Part shown: one piece after another, positions 43,065 through 51,253 of the stretch
How the letters are laid out: the number at the start of each line of letters is the position of its first letter
Numbering within the stretch: the first letter of the stretch is position 1
From: Flavobacteriia bacterium
GTDB taxonomy: Bacteria; Bacteroidota; Bacteroidia; Flavobacteriales; Weeksellaceae
Assembly (NCBI GenBank): GCA_015999765.1
Contig: JAECQR010000002.1
Span: 377,768-441,767, forward strand
Length of the DNA stretch: 64,000 bases
Reading direction: 5' to 3'
Translations under genes and position numbers: made by a program
The notes under the pieces: model-generated
The model's input: the letters and a program-made list of their open reading frames with translations, nothing else
Database searches by the model: none
Told to the model about the DNA's origin: nothing

Positions 43065-43988
43065 TTATCCGATGTTTGCAATTAAATCTGCTACTTCGCT
43101 AAAGGAACCGCATTTTTGTTGAAAATCTTGACCAGAAATCAACCAAAAAGGATCAATAAATTCAAATTTTAGTGTTGAAAGGTTTTTTGACGCATTTTTT
43201 TGCAGGAAAGAATAAAGCATTTCTTTTTGCAATGCCGGTGCAATAATCTGTGGCGGAACAAAACCTTCGTTCACGTGAAATATATTTGGGTTCAGCAATT
43301 CATCATGTTTCAGCAGGATATCTTCAGTAATTCCAGCGTCCAAAACTCCGTCATTTACAAGCCAGATTTTATCGGCAAATTCTTTTGATAGCCGCCAGTC
43401 ATGCGAAGAAAAGAGGATCAGCTTATTCTGTGTTTTGGCAAGTTTTCTAAGCAGTTTCAGAATGATAATTTTGTTTTCCTCATCCAAATGCGTGGTAGGT
43501 TCATCGAGAATAATCATGGGCGAGTTTTGCGCCAAAGCCCTTCCGATAAATGCTTTCTGGAGATTTCCGTCAGAGAGTTTCTGTAACGGAAAATTTGTAT
43601 ACTGACTTAGATTTAAACTGTCGATAATCTCCTCAACTTCCACTTTATCTCGATTGTCTAATTCAAAATAATATGGATAATGAATGTATTTTCCTAACGC
43701 GATAAGGTCTTTAAGCGTATAATTTGCCGGTATCTGCGATTTGGAAAAAACCACGGCAACCTGTTCTGCGATTTCTTTGTTGGAAAGACTTTTGATCTTT
43801 TTGTTCTGAAGCCGTATTTCGCCGCCCAAAACCGGAATCTGGTTGAGAATACTTTTGATCAAAGTAGTTTTCCCGACTCCGTTATTGCCTATAAGCAGGC
43901 AGGTTTCTCCTAATTGCAGGCCTGTTTCAACTTCTTTGATTAAAGGATTTTTGTAACCGAATGTTGTATTTTTAAGCTCCAGAAACAT
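43065..43988 (-). CDS. FecCD-type importer ATPase (FecE/BtuD-like)
   Basis: 307 aa, longer than the usual 255. The ABC domain occupies residues 1-225: Walker A GNNGVGKTT, a degenerate signature LSDGNLQKAFIGRAL in place of LSGGQ, Walker B MIILDEPTTHLD, and the switch His in FSSHDWRL. The C-terminal 80 residues form an extra domain of unknown role. With the permease encoded next to it, it should import iron-siderophore, heme or cobalamin. Its start lies 2 bp after the permease stop. No substrate-binding protein gene is present locally. Confidence 0.88.
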   Translation of the reverse strand: MFLELKNTTFGYKNPLIKEVETGLQLGETCLLIGNNGVGKTTLIKSILNQIPVLGGEIRLQNKKIKSLSNKEIAEQVAVVFSKSQIPANYTLKDLIALGKYIHYPYYFELDNRDKVEVEEIIDSLNLSQYTNFPLQKLSDGNLQKAFIGRALAQNSPMIILDEPTTHLDEENKIIILKLLRKLAKTQNKLILFSSHDWRLSKEFADKIWLVNDGVLDAGITEDILLKHDELLNPNIFHVNEGFVPPQIIAPALQKEMLYSFLQKNASKNLSTLKFEFIDPFWLISGQDFQQKCGSFSEVADLIANIG

Positions 43989-43990
43989 GT

Positions 43991-44968
43991 CTATGCTGCT
44001 TTTTTGTTATTCATCATCATTGCTAAAATCACCGGAATTCCGAAAAGGGAAGTGATCACATTGAGGGGAAACTGCGTGGTTTCTGAAATGATGGAGAAAA
44101 ATTCCATAATTAAAATTCCTAAAACCATGTTTAAGATCCACTGCTGCCAAAGTTTTGCAGGATTATAAATCATTCTGCAGAAATGAGGAACGACAATGCC
44201 AATAAACAGGATAGGTCCTAAAAACGCTGTTACTGAAGCAGAAAGTACCGAAGATGCAACGATTACAAATAGTTTCAACTGGTTCAGATTTACCCCTAAA
44301 CTTTGTGCGTAGGCTGTTCCCAGTGAATTCCCAATGAGAGGCTTTATCGATTTAAATCCCAAAAATAAACCAATGAGTACAATAATGCCCAGAACCCAAA
44401 TCTGATTAGTGGAAACCTGATTGTTGGCCCCGAAACTCCATAGAATATAGTTTTTTAGACTTTGGTTTTCTGCATAAAACTGAAGAATTGATACTATTGC
44501 TCCTGCCAACGCAGAAACCAAAAACCCGAAAATTATAAGGAAAGACTTATCCTGAAATCTGCCCGAAAAAGCCAGCAGAATCATCATTAAAACTAAACTT
44601 CCGGCAATTGCCGAAATGCTGAGAAAACTGTTCTGCAAAAACTCAGGAAGCACAAAATTCTGTGCGAAAAATATATAGAAAGCAACGCTCAGACTGGCTA
44701 CCGATGTAATTCCTAAAACCGAAGGGCCGGCTAACGGATTCTGAAAATATTCCTGCAAAAGGAAGCCGGAAGTGGGAATTGCAATTCCCGCCAATGCCAT
44801 TGCCAAAACGCGGTTGATGCGAAGCTGCGCGATTTGGGAATTACCATTATCCGACAAAAAAAAATCGCTAAAATTCAGTTTCATAAAACCGATATTCAGG
44901 TTAATCGCGACCGAAACTATAATTCCGATCGCAATGAATAAGCTTATGATCTTAAATTTTTTGGACAT
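43991..44968 (-). CDS. FecCD-family iron/cobalamin ABC permease
   Basis: 325 aa with about nine membrane helices. FecCD motifs: RINRVLAMALAGIAIPTSGFLLQEYFQNPLAGPSVLGI, the classical R-x-P/L-R...GAxLAxxGxxxQxxxxNPLAxPxxLG block, and later FLGPILFIGIVVPHFCRM. It provides the membrane channel of an inner-membrane importer driven by the neighbouring ATPase. It follows the TlpA-like lipoprotein gene by 36 bp. Confidence 0.92.
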   Translation of the reverse strand: MSKKFKIISLFIAIGIIVSVAINLNIGFMKLNFSDFFLSDNGNSQIAQLRINRVLAMALAGIAIPTSGFLLQEYFQNPLAGPSVLGITSVASLSVAFYIFFAQNFVLPEFLQNSFLSISAIAGSLVLMMILLAFSGRFQDKSFLIIFGFLVSALAGAIVSILQFYAENQSLKNYILWSFGANNQVSTNQIWVLGIIVLIGLFLGFKSIKPLIGNSLGTAYAQSLGVNLNQLKLFVIVASSVLSASVTAFLGPILFIGIVVPHFCRMIYNPAKLWQQWILNMVLGILIMEFFSIISETTQFPLNVITSLFGIPVILAMMMNNKKAA

Positions 44969-45004
44969 TATAACAACCCCGGAAGGTTTTTAAAAACTCG
45001 GATT

Positions 45005-45577
45005 TTATTTAAATGAGTTAATTTTCCCGTCCAGCATTTCTTTGCTCATCATTCCGATGGTTTCGTCGGTTTTATCGCCTTTTCTCATAAAAGTGAACGG
45101 AATAGAACCGCCGTCCCACTGCTTGAAATTTTCAGGAAAAAAATCTGGTGTAAGTTTTTGACCGTCAACAAGAACGATATGTTTAGAGAGGTTATTTTCT
45201 TCAGCAAATGCTTTCACTTTTGTTTCCCAGTCTTCCCGGGGATCGAGTCCGACAAAGGTAAACTTCACAGGTTGCGATTTCAGTTCCTCCATTTTTTCTT
45301 TAAAATGGGGCATTTCCCTCATACAAGGTCCGCACCAGGTCGCGAAAAAATTGGTGACATACAAAGTGTCATTATCTTTTTTGGCAAGGATTTCAGAAGT
45401 TTCTTCCGGGCTTAATTCGATCTGTTTGAAAGGAATAACAGCTTCAGAAATCTCGTTGGATTCAGGAACGGTAACAGAATCAGCAGGTGTAATGTCGGTG
45501 TTTTCGGTAATTTTACTTTCTTTTTTACAAGCAGTGAAAGCAACCAGAATCATCGCGCTCAGAACGAATTTTTTCAT
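45005..45577 (-). CDS. TlpA/ResA-like thioredoxin lipoprotein
   Basis: 190 aa. The lipoprotein signal is MKKFVLSAMILVAFTAC (lipid Cys17). After a Thr/Glu-rich linker the thioredoxin fold follows (about residues 55-188), with active site ATWCGPCMREMPHF and the cis-Pro region GGSIPFTF. Such proteins reduce disulfides in the periplasm, often for cytochrome c maturation or stress repair; the actual partner is unknown. It is the first gene of the unit that continues into the FecCD permease and ATPase, and is divergent from the PaaE-like gene with only 32 bp between starts. Confidence 0.9.
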   Translation of the reverse strand: MKKFVLSAMILVAFTACKKESKITENTDITPADSVTVPESNEISEAVIPFKQIELSPEETSEILAKKDNDTLYVTNFFATWCGPCMREMPHFKEKMEELKSQPVKFTFVGLDPREDWETKVKAFAEENNLSKHIVLVDGQKLTPDFFPENFKQWDGGSIPFTFMRKGDKTDETIGMMSKEMLDGKINSFK

Positions 45578-45588
45578 TTTATTTTTAT

Positions 45589-45596
45589 TATTTTTG
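45589..45596 (+). promoter_or_regulatory. -7 box of the PaaE-like reductase promoter
   Basis: TATTTTTG, matching TAnnTTTG, 13 bp before the ATG. On the opposite strand TATCTTTC (one mismatch) can serve the TlpA-like gene, so the two promoters overlap. Confidence 0.45.
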
Positions 45597-45609
45597 AAAG
45601 ATATTTGAT

Positions 45610-46734
45610 ATGGAAAAACGATTACCCAAAGCGAAGCAGGCAGAATTTCACCGGCTAAAATTAGCGAAAAAGCAACAACTTACCAAAAACACTTTTGCGT
45701 TGGAATTTGAAATTCCGGAAGCCCTCAAATTAAATTATCAGTTTGAAGCCGGGCAATATGTTACCGTAAAATACCTTTCAAAAGGAGAAGTTTTTCAGAA
45801 TGATTTTTCGATGACTTCTGCACCGTTTGAGGAGAAGATTTCACTGGGAATTAAAATCAATAATGACGAAAGTTCTACCAAAGATTTATATGAAGGATTT
45901 GAGATGGGTGATGAAGTTGAAGTCTCAGAACCGAAAGGCCGTTTTACATTAATTTCGAAACCTCATGAATTCCGTACGATCATTGGTTTTGCCGGGGGAA
46001 TCGGAATTACTCCTTTGCTCAGTCATTTTAAGAATATTCTTCACACAGAACCCCGAACCAGACTTTTCATGTTTTACGGAAACCGAAAGTCTGAGGAAAT
46101 TGCTTTTAAAAACGAATTGGATGTATTAGCCAAAAAATATGGCGAACGTCTGCAGATTTTCTATTTCTTTTCGCAGGAACCGGCTTCAGATAATTTGTTT
46201 CACGGCAGGTTAGATGACAGAAAACTGAAATTAATCATCAATCAGATTCTTCATTTGGATGATACCGATGAAGAAAGCACGATTTGGGACGCGGTGGATG
46301 AAGTGCTGATTTGCGGGAAAGGAGAAATGATAAAATCCCTTGCCAATGCCTGCTACAATAACGGAATTCCAAAGAAAAATATTCATTTTGAACTTTTCGA
46401 AGAGTATAATGAAGATATTTATCCTCAGGAAAAAGATTTTCCGCGGATTGAGAATATCGAAGTGGATTTTAAACTTTTCAACCACAAGTATTCGACTACT
46501 TTAGCGCATAATGAGATAAAACTTCTGCAGCAACTGTTGATTCAGGGATTTCCGGTTCCTTATTCCTGTAAATCCGGTATTTGTGGCAGCTGCGAATGTA
46601 TTTTGGAAGAAGGAAAAGTTGAACTCCTCGAAAATGAATATTTAACTGAAAAGGAAGAAGCTTCAGGAAAAATTTTAGCCTGCATGTCCGTAGTGCTGAG
46701 TAAAAAAATAAAGGTTAATTTTGATTTGATTTAA
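45610..46734 (+). CDS. PaaE-like ferredoxin reductase / [2Fe-2S] ferredoxin fusion
   Basis: 374 aa. An N-terminal FAD-binding FNR domain (QYVTVKYLSKGEVFQNDFSMTSAP, with a modified RxYS motif NDFSMTS) precedes an NAD(P)-binding domain (GFAGGIGITPLLSHFKNIL, FYGNRKSEEIAF, VLICGKGEMI) and a C-terminal plant-type ferredoxin with cluster ligands C-x4-C-x2-C (SCKSGICGSC) and a late Cys (ILACMS). This is the layout of PaaE, the reductase of ring-1,2-phenylacetyl-CoA epoxidase. PaaA-D genes are not adjacent, so it may serve another oxygenase. Confidence 0.85.
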   Translation: MEKRLPKAKQAEFHRLKLAKKQQLTKNTFALEFEIPEALKLNYQFEAGQYVTVKYLSKGEVFQNDFSMTSAPFEEKISLGIKINNDESSTKDLYEGFEMGDEVEVSEPKGRFTLISKPHEFRTIIGFAGGIGITPLLSHFKNILHTEPRTRLFMFYGNRKSEEIAFKNELDVLAKKYGERLQIFYFFSQEPASDNLFHGRLDDRKLKLIINQILHLDDTDEESTIWDAVDEVLICGKGEMIKSLANACYNNGIPKKNIHFELFEEYNEDIYPQEKDFPRIENIEVDFKLFNHKYSTTLAHNEIKLLQQLLIQGFPVPYSCKSGICGSCECILEEGKVELLENEYLTEKEEASGKILACMSVVLSKKIKVNFDLI

Positions 46735-46742
46735 AGCAGAAT

Positions 46743-47363
46743 TTGAAAAGAATCTTATACATATTAAAGTCTTTTTTCACGCTGGTTGAAATGGCGCTCT
46801 TGCTGATGATATTAGCAAACGTATGGGTTTACGCTTTAACTAACGGCCGAACTTATACCCGGATATCGAAGATTCCGCCGCGCGAAGTTGCGTTGGTTTT
46901 GGGAACATCACCAAAAATGAAATCCGGCGTTTCAAACCCCTATTTCACCTCCAGGATGGACGCTGCTGCTTTGCTTTACCACCACGGCAAAATCAAGAAA
47001 ATTATCGTTAGCGGAGAAAAGAGTTCCGGTTACGATGAACCTTTTGCCATGAAAAATTATTTGATTTATCAGGAAGGCGTTCCAGAACGTATCATTATTG
47101 AAGATCCAAAAGGTTTTAAGACCCAGACCAGCATCAGCAACTGCAAAAATATCTATCAGAAGAATGATGTGATTATCGTTTCGCAGGGATTTCATAATCT
47201 TCGCGCGCTTTTTTATGCCAGAAATAATGATATGAATGCTTTGGGATTCGATGCACAGGATGTTTTGAGCAATCAGAGTTATTACCGTAACCAGTCGCGG
47301 GAATTTTTGGCCCGCGTTCTGGCCGTGGTCTATTATGTGTTTGGAATAGAGAGAAAAGGGTGA
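46743..47363 (+). CDS. sanA: SanA/DUF218-family membrane-anchored protein
   Basis: 206 aa. One N-terminal membrane helix (about residues 12-33) leads into a DUF218 domain: REVALVLGTSPKMKSGVSNPYFTSRMDAAALLYHHGKIKKIIVSGEK-like core, DEPFAMKNYLI, and IIVSQGFHNLRALFYAR. It parallels E. coli SanA (vancomycin sensitivity, envelope barrier) along its length. The start is TTG at 46743, giving MKRILYILKSFF; the next Met is inside the membrane helix. It follows the PaaE-like gene by 8 bp. Confidence 0.85.
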   Translation: MKRILYILKSFFTLVEMALLLMILANVWVYALTNGRTYTRISKIPPREVALVLGTSPKMKSGVSNPYFTSRMDAAALLYHHGKIKKIIVSGEKSSGYDEPFAMKNYLIYQEGVPERIIIEDPKGFKTQTSISNCKNIYQKNDVIIVSQGFHNLRALFYARNNDMNALGFDAQDVLSNQSYYRNQSREFLARVLAVVYYVFGIERKG

Positions 47364-47424
47364 TTCTTAGTGAAATTAATAAAAATTCTTAACCCGAATT
47401 TTTATTAAAACCCATACATAATCT

Positions 47425-47432
47425 TATATTTG
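47425..47432 (+). promoter_or_regulatory. -7 box of the udk promoter
   Basis: TATATTTG, exact TAnnTTTG, 15 bp before the udk ATG, predicting a leader of only about ten bases. An in-frame TTG inside the box is not a likely start. Confidence 0.55.
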
Positions 47433-47447
47433 CAGAAATTAAAAATT

Positions 47448-48065
47448 ATGCTCGTTATCGGAATTGCAGGAGGAACAGGCTCCGGAAAAACTACCGTTGT
47501 AAACAAAATTCTACAGCAACTTAACGTGGAAGGTGTTAATGTTCTTTCTCAGGACAATTATTATCATGATAACCAGCAGCTTACTTTATCCGAGCGCGAA
47601 GTTTTGAACTATGATCACCCGAAGTCCATCGATTTCGAACTGTTGATTTCACATGTTAAATCTTTGAAAAATGGAGAAGCTATCGAACAGCCTATTTATT
47701 CGTTTGTAACCCATTCCAGAACCGGTGACCATGTGCAGATTGAGCCAAAAAATGTATTGATTGTTGAGGGAATTCTTGTACTGACAAACCCAGAACTTTT
47801 AAAGGAATATGATCTTAAAGTGTTTGTACATGCAGATTCCGACGAAAGGTTAATCAGAAGAATTCGCCGCGACACCCAGGAAAGAGGCCGCGATTTGCAG
47901 GAAGTACTGCACCGGTACCAGACCACGCTGAAACCGATGCATATGGAATTCATAGAACCTTCAAAAAACGAGGCAGATCTTATCGTTCCGAATATGAAAC
48001 AGAATACCGTGGCGATTGATTTCCTTTCAACGGTAATCAACAATACGCTGAAAAAAACACATTGA
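47448..48065 (+). CDS. udk: Uridine kinase
   Basis: 205 aa from the ATG at 47448. It phosphorylates uridine and cytidine with ATP/GTP in pyrimidine salvage. Motifs: Walker A GIAGGTGSGKTT, LSQDNYYHD, the YDHPKSIDFELL substrate region, VEGILVL, and the lid RRIRRDTQERGR. It leads a set with the FtsB-like gene (starting 2 bp after its stop), mutA and the THUMP-like methyltransferase gene, all spaced by 5 bp or less. The nucleoside permease at 57.5 kb could feed it (inference). Confidence 0.95.
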   Translation: MLVIGIAGGTGSGKTTVVNKILQQLNVEGVNVLSQDNYYHDNQQLTLSEREVLNYDHPKSIDFELLISHVKSLKNGEAIEQPIYSFVTHSRTGDHVQIEPKNVLIVEGILVLTNPELLKEYDLKVFVHADSDERLIRRIRRDTQERGRDLQEVLHRYQTTLKPMHMEFIEPSKNEADLIVPNMKQNTVAIDFLSTVINNTLKKTH

Positions 48066-48067
48066 TT

Positions 48068-48421
48068 ATGAAAGAGCTGATCAAGGACATAAAGCCGAAA
48101 ACGCCCACGCTAAAGTTCATTCAGAAATATGTCCTGAATAAGTATTTTATTACCATTGTCCTGTTTTTAGGCTGGATGGTTTTTTTCGACAGCACTTCAT
48201 TTCTTGTTATCAACGAAATGAATGGTGAAATAAAGAAATATGAAAGACAGCTCGCGTATTATAAAGAAGAATATCAGAAAAATGATGCGTTCTACAAAAA
48301 ACTGATGAATAACAAGTCGGAAAAGGAAAAATTTGCCCGCGAAAACTATTTCATGAAAAAACCTAATGAAGAAATCTTTATTTTGGTGGTAGACAGCACG
48401 AATATTACGAAAACACAGTAG
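48068..48421 (+). CDS. FtsB/DivIC-like septum formation protein
   Basis: 117 aa from the ATG at 48068. A short basic cytosolic N-terminus, one membrane helix (about residues 28-50, YFITIVLFLGWMVFF), then a periplasmic coiled coil (INEMNGEIKKYERQLAYYKEEYQK) and the DivIC-type REN/Y motif FARENYFMKKPNEEIF. Such bitopic proteins form a complex with FtsL and FtsQ that activates septal peptidoglycan synthesis. Placement after udk is common in flavobacteria. Confidence 0.88.
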   Translation: MKELIKDIKPKTPTLKFIQKYVLNKYFITIVLFLGWMVFFDSTSFLVINEMNGEIKKYERQLAYYKEEYQKNDAFYKKLMNNKSEKEKFARENYFMKKPNEEIFILVVDSTNITKTQ

Positions 48422-48422
48422 A

Positions 48423-49586
48423 ATGTTCACAAAAACAACGGTTTCAGACTGGGAAAACACTGTTCGGAAACAACTTAAAACCGAAAATATCTACGAGGTT
48501 CTTTCGAAAGAAAATCTTGAAGGAATTACGGTAAAACCATATTACGCTTCGGTTGAAAGACCACTTTCAAATTTACCGAAAGTGGAAGAATCAACCCAGT
48601 TGGTCGCTAGATATCGCGAAGATCTGGAAGAAAATGTGTTCGCCTTTCTTCTCGATGAAAATGTGGAAAATCTCGACGAAAAAATTCTGTTCGTAAATAA
48701 TAAAGATCTTGCTGAACATATTTCTACGGGGGAAACTAACCGCTATCTTTCGCTTATCGACATATTTTCTGAAGAGAATTCTGAATTGAATGAACAGCTG
48801 GGTAAAGAATTACTCGCTAAAGATTTCGGAAGAAATATCTGCGTTGATGTGGTGCTTCACCAAAATTCCGGAGCTTCAATTGTGCAGCAGCTCGCTTTTG
48901 CTCTGGCAAAAACTAAAGATCTTACCGAAACTTTCGGTGAAGAAATCTTGAGTAAACTCGTTTTTCGCTTTGCTGTCGGGGCTAACTATTTCTTTGAAAT
49001 GGCAAAGATCAGGGCATTCAAACTCGTTTTTAATCAGCTGTCAAAGGAATTTGGGAAAGATGAAATTCCGTATATTTTCGCGGAAAATTCCTTTCGGAAT
49101 AAGTCCAAAAATGATCCTGAGAATAACCTGATCCGTTCAACACTTGAACTTTCGGCGGCAATGATTGGCGGCGCAGATGCCGTGTTCAGCAATGATTTCA
49201 GGATTGAAAAAGAGACTTCGCTTTCCGAAGAAATTTCTTTTAAACAGCAGATTGTTCTCGCTTACGAAAGCATTATTAATGTTTTTGATGACGGTGGAAA
49301 CGGAAGTTATTATATTGAAAATATTACCCAACAGTTTGCAGAAAACGCCTGGAAATTATTTCTGGAAATTGAAAATATCGGCGGTTACTGCGAAAGTCTA
49401 AAATCCGGTAAAATTCAGCAAATGATTTATAATCAGGCTGTAGCGGAGCAGAATTGGGTAGAAGAGGGCAAAATAAAACTCATTGGCGTAAATCTTTATC
49501 CTAAACATGAAAAAACCAAATCGGTGGAAGAACTTTACGATTCATTAGTGATAAAACCGGTTCGCTGGGCTGAAATGTTTGAATAA
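48423..49586 (+). CDS. mutA: Methylmalonyl-CoA mutase small subunit (MutA-like)
   Basis: 387 aa, shorter than a typical small subunit. It keeps the TIM-barrel parts of the family (VKPYYASVERPL, GRNICVDVVLHQNSGASIVQQLAFALA, FRFAVGANYFFEMAKIRAFKLVFNQL, ELSAAMIGGADAVFSNDF) and the C-terminal helix, but has no B12-binding domain. The small subunit is non-catalytic and supports MutB, which interconverts succinyl- and methylmalonyl-CoA. No mutB follows; a methyltransferase gene begins 5 bp downstream. Start ATG 1 bp after the FtsB-like gene. Confidence 0.85.
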   Translation: MFTKTTVSDWENTVRKQLKTENIYEVLSKENLEGITVKPYYASVERPLSNLPKVEESTQLVARYREDLEENVFAFLLDENVENLDEKILFVNNKDLAEHISTGETNRYLSLIDIFSEENSELNEQLGKELLAKDFGRNICVDVVLHQNSGASIVQQLAFALAKTKDLTETFGEEILSKLVFRFAVGANYFFEMAKIRAFKLVFNQLSKEFGKDEIPYIFAENSFRNKSKNDPENNLIRSTLELSAAMIGGADAVFSNDFRIEKETSLSEEISFKQQIVLAYESIINVFDDGGNGSYYIENITQQFAENAWKLFLEIENIGGYCESLKSGKIQQMIYNQAVAEQNWVEEGKIKLIGVNLYPKHEKTKSVEELYDSLVIKPVRWAEMFE

Positions 49587-49591
49587 TATAA

Positions 49592-50758
49592 ATGAAATCA
49601 GGCATAAATCTTTCAATTCTTACTGAAGAAATTCAAAATTATATCAATGCAAATCTCACCGCTGATTTGCATTCTTTGTTACTGAAAAAATCCCCTTTCC
49701 CGGAAGTGTCGATGCAGGAAATTGTGCAGCAGATCAAAGGTAAAAAGGTTGCGCAGAAAAAATTCCCTTTTCTGCTTAGGGACGGAATTGTTTTTCCGCC
49801 GAAACTTAGTCTGGAGCAGGCTTCGTCGCAATCAACAGCAGAATTTAAAGCTGAAAATTTAAAAGGAAAAAGTTTTCTGGATCTCACTTCAGGATTTGGA
49901 ATTGATGCGTATTTTTTATCGCAGAATTTTGATGAAGTTACCCTTGTGGAGCAAAATTCTGAGCTTCTGGAAACGGTAAAACACAATTGGAAAATTCTCG
50001 GCAGAAGCGCGAATTTCATCAATAAAAATTTAGAGGATTTTCTTCAGGAAAACACCGGAAAATTTGATTTGCTTTACCTTGATCCAGCGCGGCGGGATGC
50101 GCAGAAAAACAAAAAATTTCTGCTCGAAGATTTGTCACCTAATTTGTTGGAAATTCAGGGAAAACTCTGCAAAATTTCAGATCAGATTCTTATCAAACTT
50201 TCCCCGCTTGTTGATATTTCTTACCTGATTTCTGTGTTGAAAAATGTTTCTGATATTCAGATTATTGCGGTTAAAAATGAGGTGAAGGAACTGATTGTAT
50301 TGATTTCCCCAAAAGATCAGATTAGTGATGTGAAAATAAACTGCATTAATCTCGAAAGCACAGATCTGGACTTTTCGTTTTCATATGACGATGAAAAAAC
50401 TGCCGTTGCGGAATATGCTGAACCGAAGAACTATCTCTATGTACCAAATAACGCAGTTTTAAAGTCTGGAGCATTCAATACCGCTGCAAACCGTTTTAAA
50501 CTTTTCAAGCTTCATCCAAATACCCATTTTTATACTTCCGAAGAATTGTCAAAGGATTTTCCCGGAAGAATAATGAAAGTTGAAGTTATAGAACCAAAAA
50601 TGATTAAAAAGAGCGAAAAGTATAATATCATTTCAAAAAACTACCCACGGTCACCCGACGAAATCAAGAAGAAATATAAAATTTCTGATGGGGGAAATAA
50701 ATATCTGATATTCACCCAAAGCCAGAAAGGAAAAATTATTTTAAGATCTGTTGAATAA
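49592..50758 (+). CDS. Class I SAM methyltransferase with THUMP-like domain (PG_1098 type)
   Basis: 388 aa. An N-terminal helical region precedes a Rossmann methyltransferase core (about residues 85-215): FLDLTSGFGIDAYFLSQ, EVTLVEQNSELLE, and the N/D-PPY-like DLLYLDPARRDAQ. A ferredoxin-like domain and a C-terminal THUMP-like segment ending KYLIFTQSQKGKII follow. This set matches the Bacteroidota PG_1098 family, presumed RNA methyltransferases; the target is unknown. It is last in the udk unit. Confidence 0.85.
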   Translation: MKSGINLSILTEEIQNYINANLTADLHSLLLKKSPFPEVSMQEIVQQIKGKKVAQKKFPFLLRDGIVFPPKLSLEQASSQSTAEFKAENLKGKSFLDLTSGFGIDAYFLSQNFDEVTLVEQNSELLETVKHNWKILGRSANFINKNLEDFLQENTGKFDLLYLDPARRDAQKNKKFLLEDLSPNLLEIQGKLCKISDQILIKLSPLVDISYLISVLKNVSDIQIIAVKNEVKELIVLISPKDQISDVKINCINLESTDLDFSFSYDDEKTAVAEYAEPKNYLYVPNNAVLKSGAFNTAANRFKLFKLHPNTHFYTSEELSKDFPGRIMKVEVIEPKMIKKSEKYNIISKNYPRSPDEIKKKYKISDGGNKYLIFTQSQKGKIILRSVE

Positions 50759-50770
50759 TCTTTTAAATAT

Positions 50771-50801
50771 TTGGGGCAAAACGTAATATTTCTTACTTTT
50801 G
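50771..50801 (+). promoter_or_regulatory. Promoter of the small lipoprotein gene
   Basis: TTG at 50771-50773 and TACTTTTG at 50794-50801 with a 20-bp spacer, a full match to the TTG-N17-23-TAnnTTTG promoter. The predicted leader of about 90 nt contains a 15-codon reading frame at 50819. Confidence 0.6.
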
Positions 50802-50818
50802 GCGCATTAAAATATATT

Positions 50819-50863
50819 ATGAAATCGCCACGATTTGTAAATGCTGGTCTCGGCAGGAATTAA
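50819..50863 (+). CDS. Possible 14-aa leader peptide
   Basis: ATG at 50819 opens a reading frame MKSPRFVNAGLGRN that ends in TAA at 50863, about a dozen bases after the predicted transcription start and 37 bp before the lipoprotein ATG. Only its position supports it; no homologue is known to me and it may be chance. Confidence 0.25.
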   Translation: MKSPRFVNAGLGRN

Positions 50864-50900
50864 GTGATTGCATAAAAACTTAAAAAAATAGATATTACTT

Positions 50901-51155
50901 ATGAAAAAAGTTATTTTAGTTTTTGCTTTGGCAACTTTTGTGGTGAGCTGCAAGAAAATTCAGGCGGGTTCTAACAAAGGCGTTTTGAAGATGGAAGAAG
51001 GTGCCGACAGATATACTGAAGATGTTCAGGGAACCCATGTTGAAACTCCTGCCGAACCAGTAGAAGCAACAGCAACTCCACAGGATTCAATAAGAACTGC
51101 TGAAGTTACAGAAGTTAAAATTACTGCAGACAGTACTAAAACAGCTGTTAAATAG
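50901..51155 (+). CDS. Small lipoprotein of unknown function
   Basis: 84 aa. The lipoprotein signal is MKKVILVFALATFVVSC (lipid Cys17, followed by KK). The mature part is low-complexity, rich in Glu, Thr and Ala (VETPAEPVEATATPQ), with no recognised domain. It is probably a membrane-tethered linker-type protein. It has its own promoter and a terminator. Confidence 0.7.
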   Translation: MKKVILVFALATFVVSCKKIQAGSNKGVLKMEEGADRYTEDVQGTHVETPAEPVEATATPQDSIRTAEVTEVKITADSTKTAVK

Positions 51156-51181
51156 CACGCTGTATTATATAAAAGAAGAAG

Positions 51182-51212
51182 ATGTCTTGCTTATGCAGGA
51201 CATTTTTTTTAT
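51182..51212 (+). terminator. Intrinsic terminator after the small lipoprotein gene
   Basis: Stem ATGTCTTGC / GCAGGACAT (51182-51190 and 51195-51203, one G-T pair) followed by eight T. An in-frame ATG of the next gene falls in this stem, which argues against that longer start. Confidence 0.85.
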
Positions 51213-51253
51213 TTTTACATGATTCGATTTTTAATAATTTAAGCAAAAATAAA

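Noticed and set aside
51182-51253. Upstream ATG extending the M20 dipeptidase by 24 residues
   Set aside because: The codon lies in the stem of the preceding terminator and the extension has no family counterpart.
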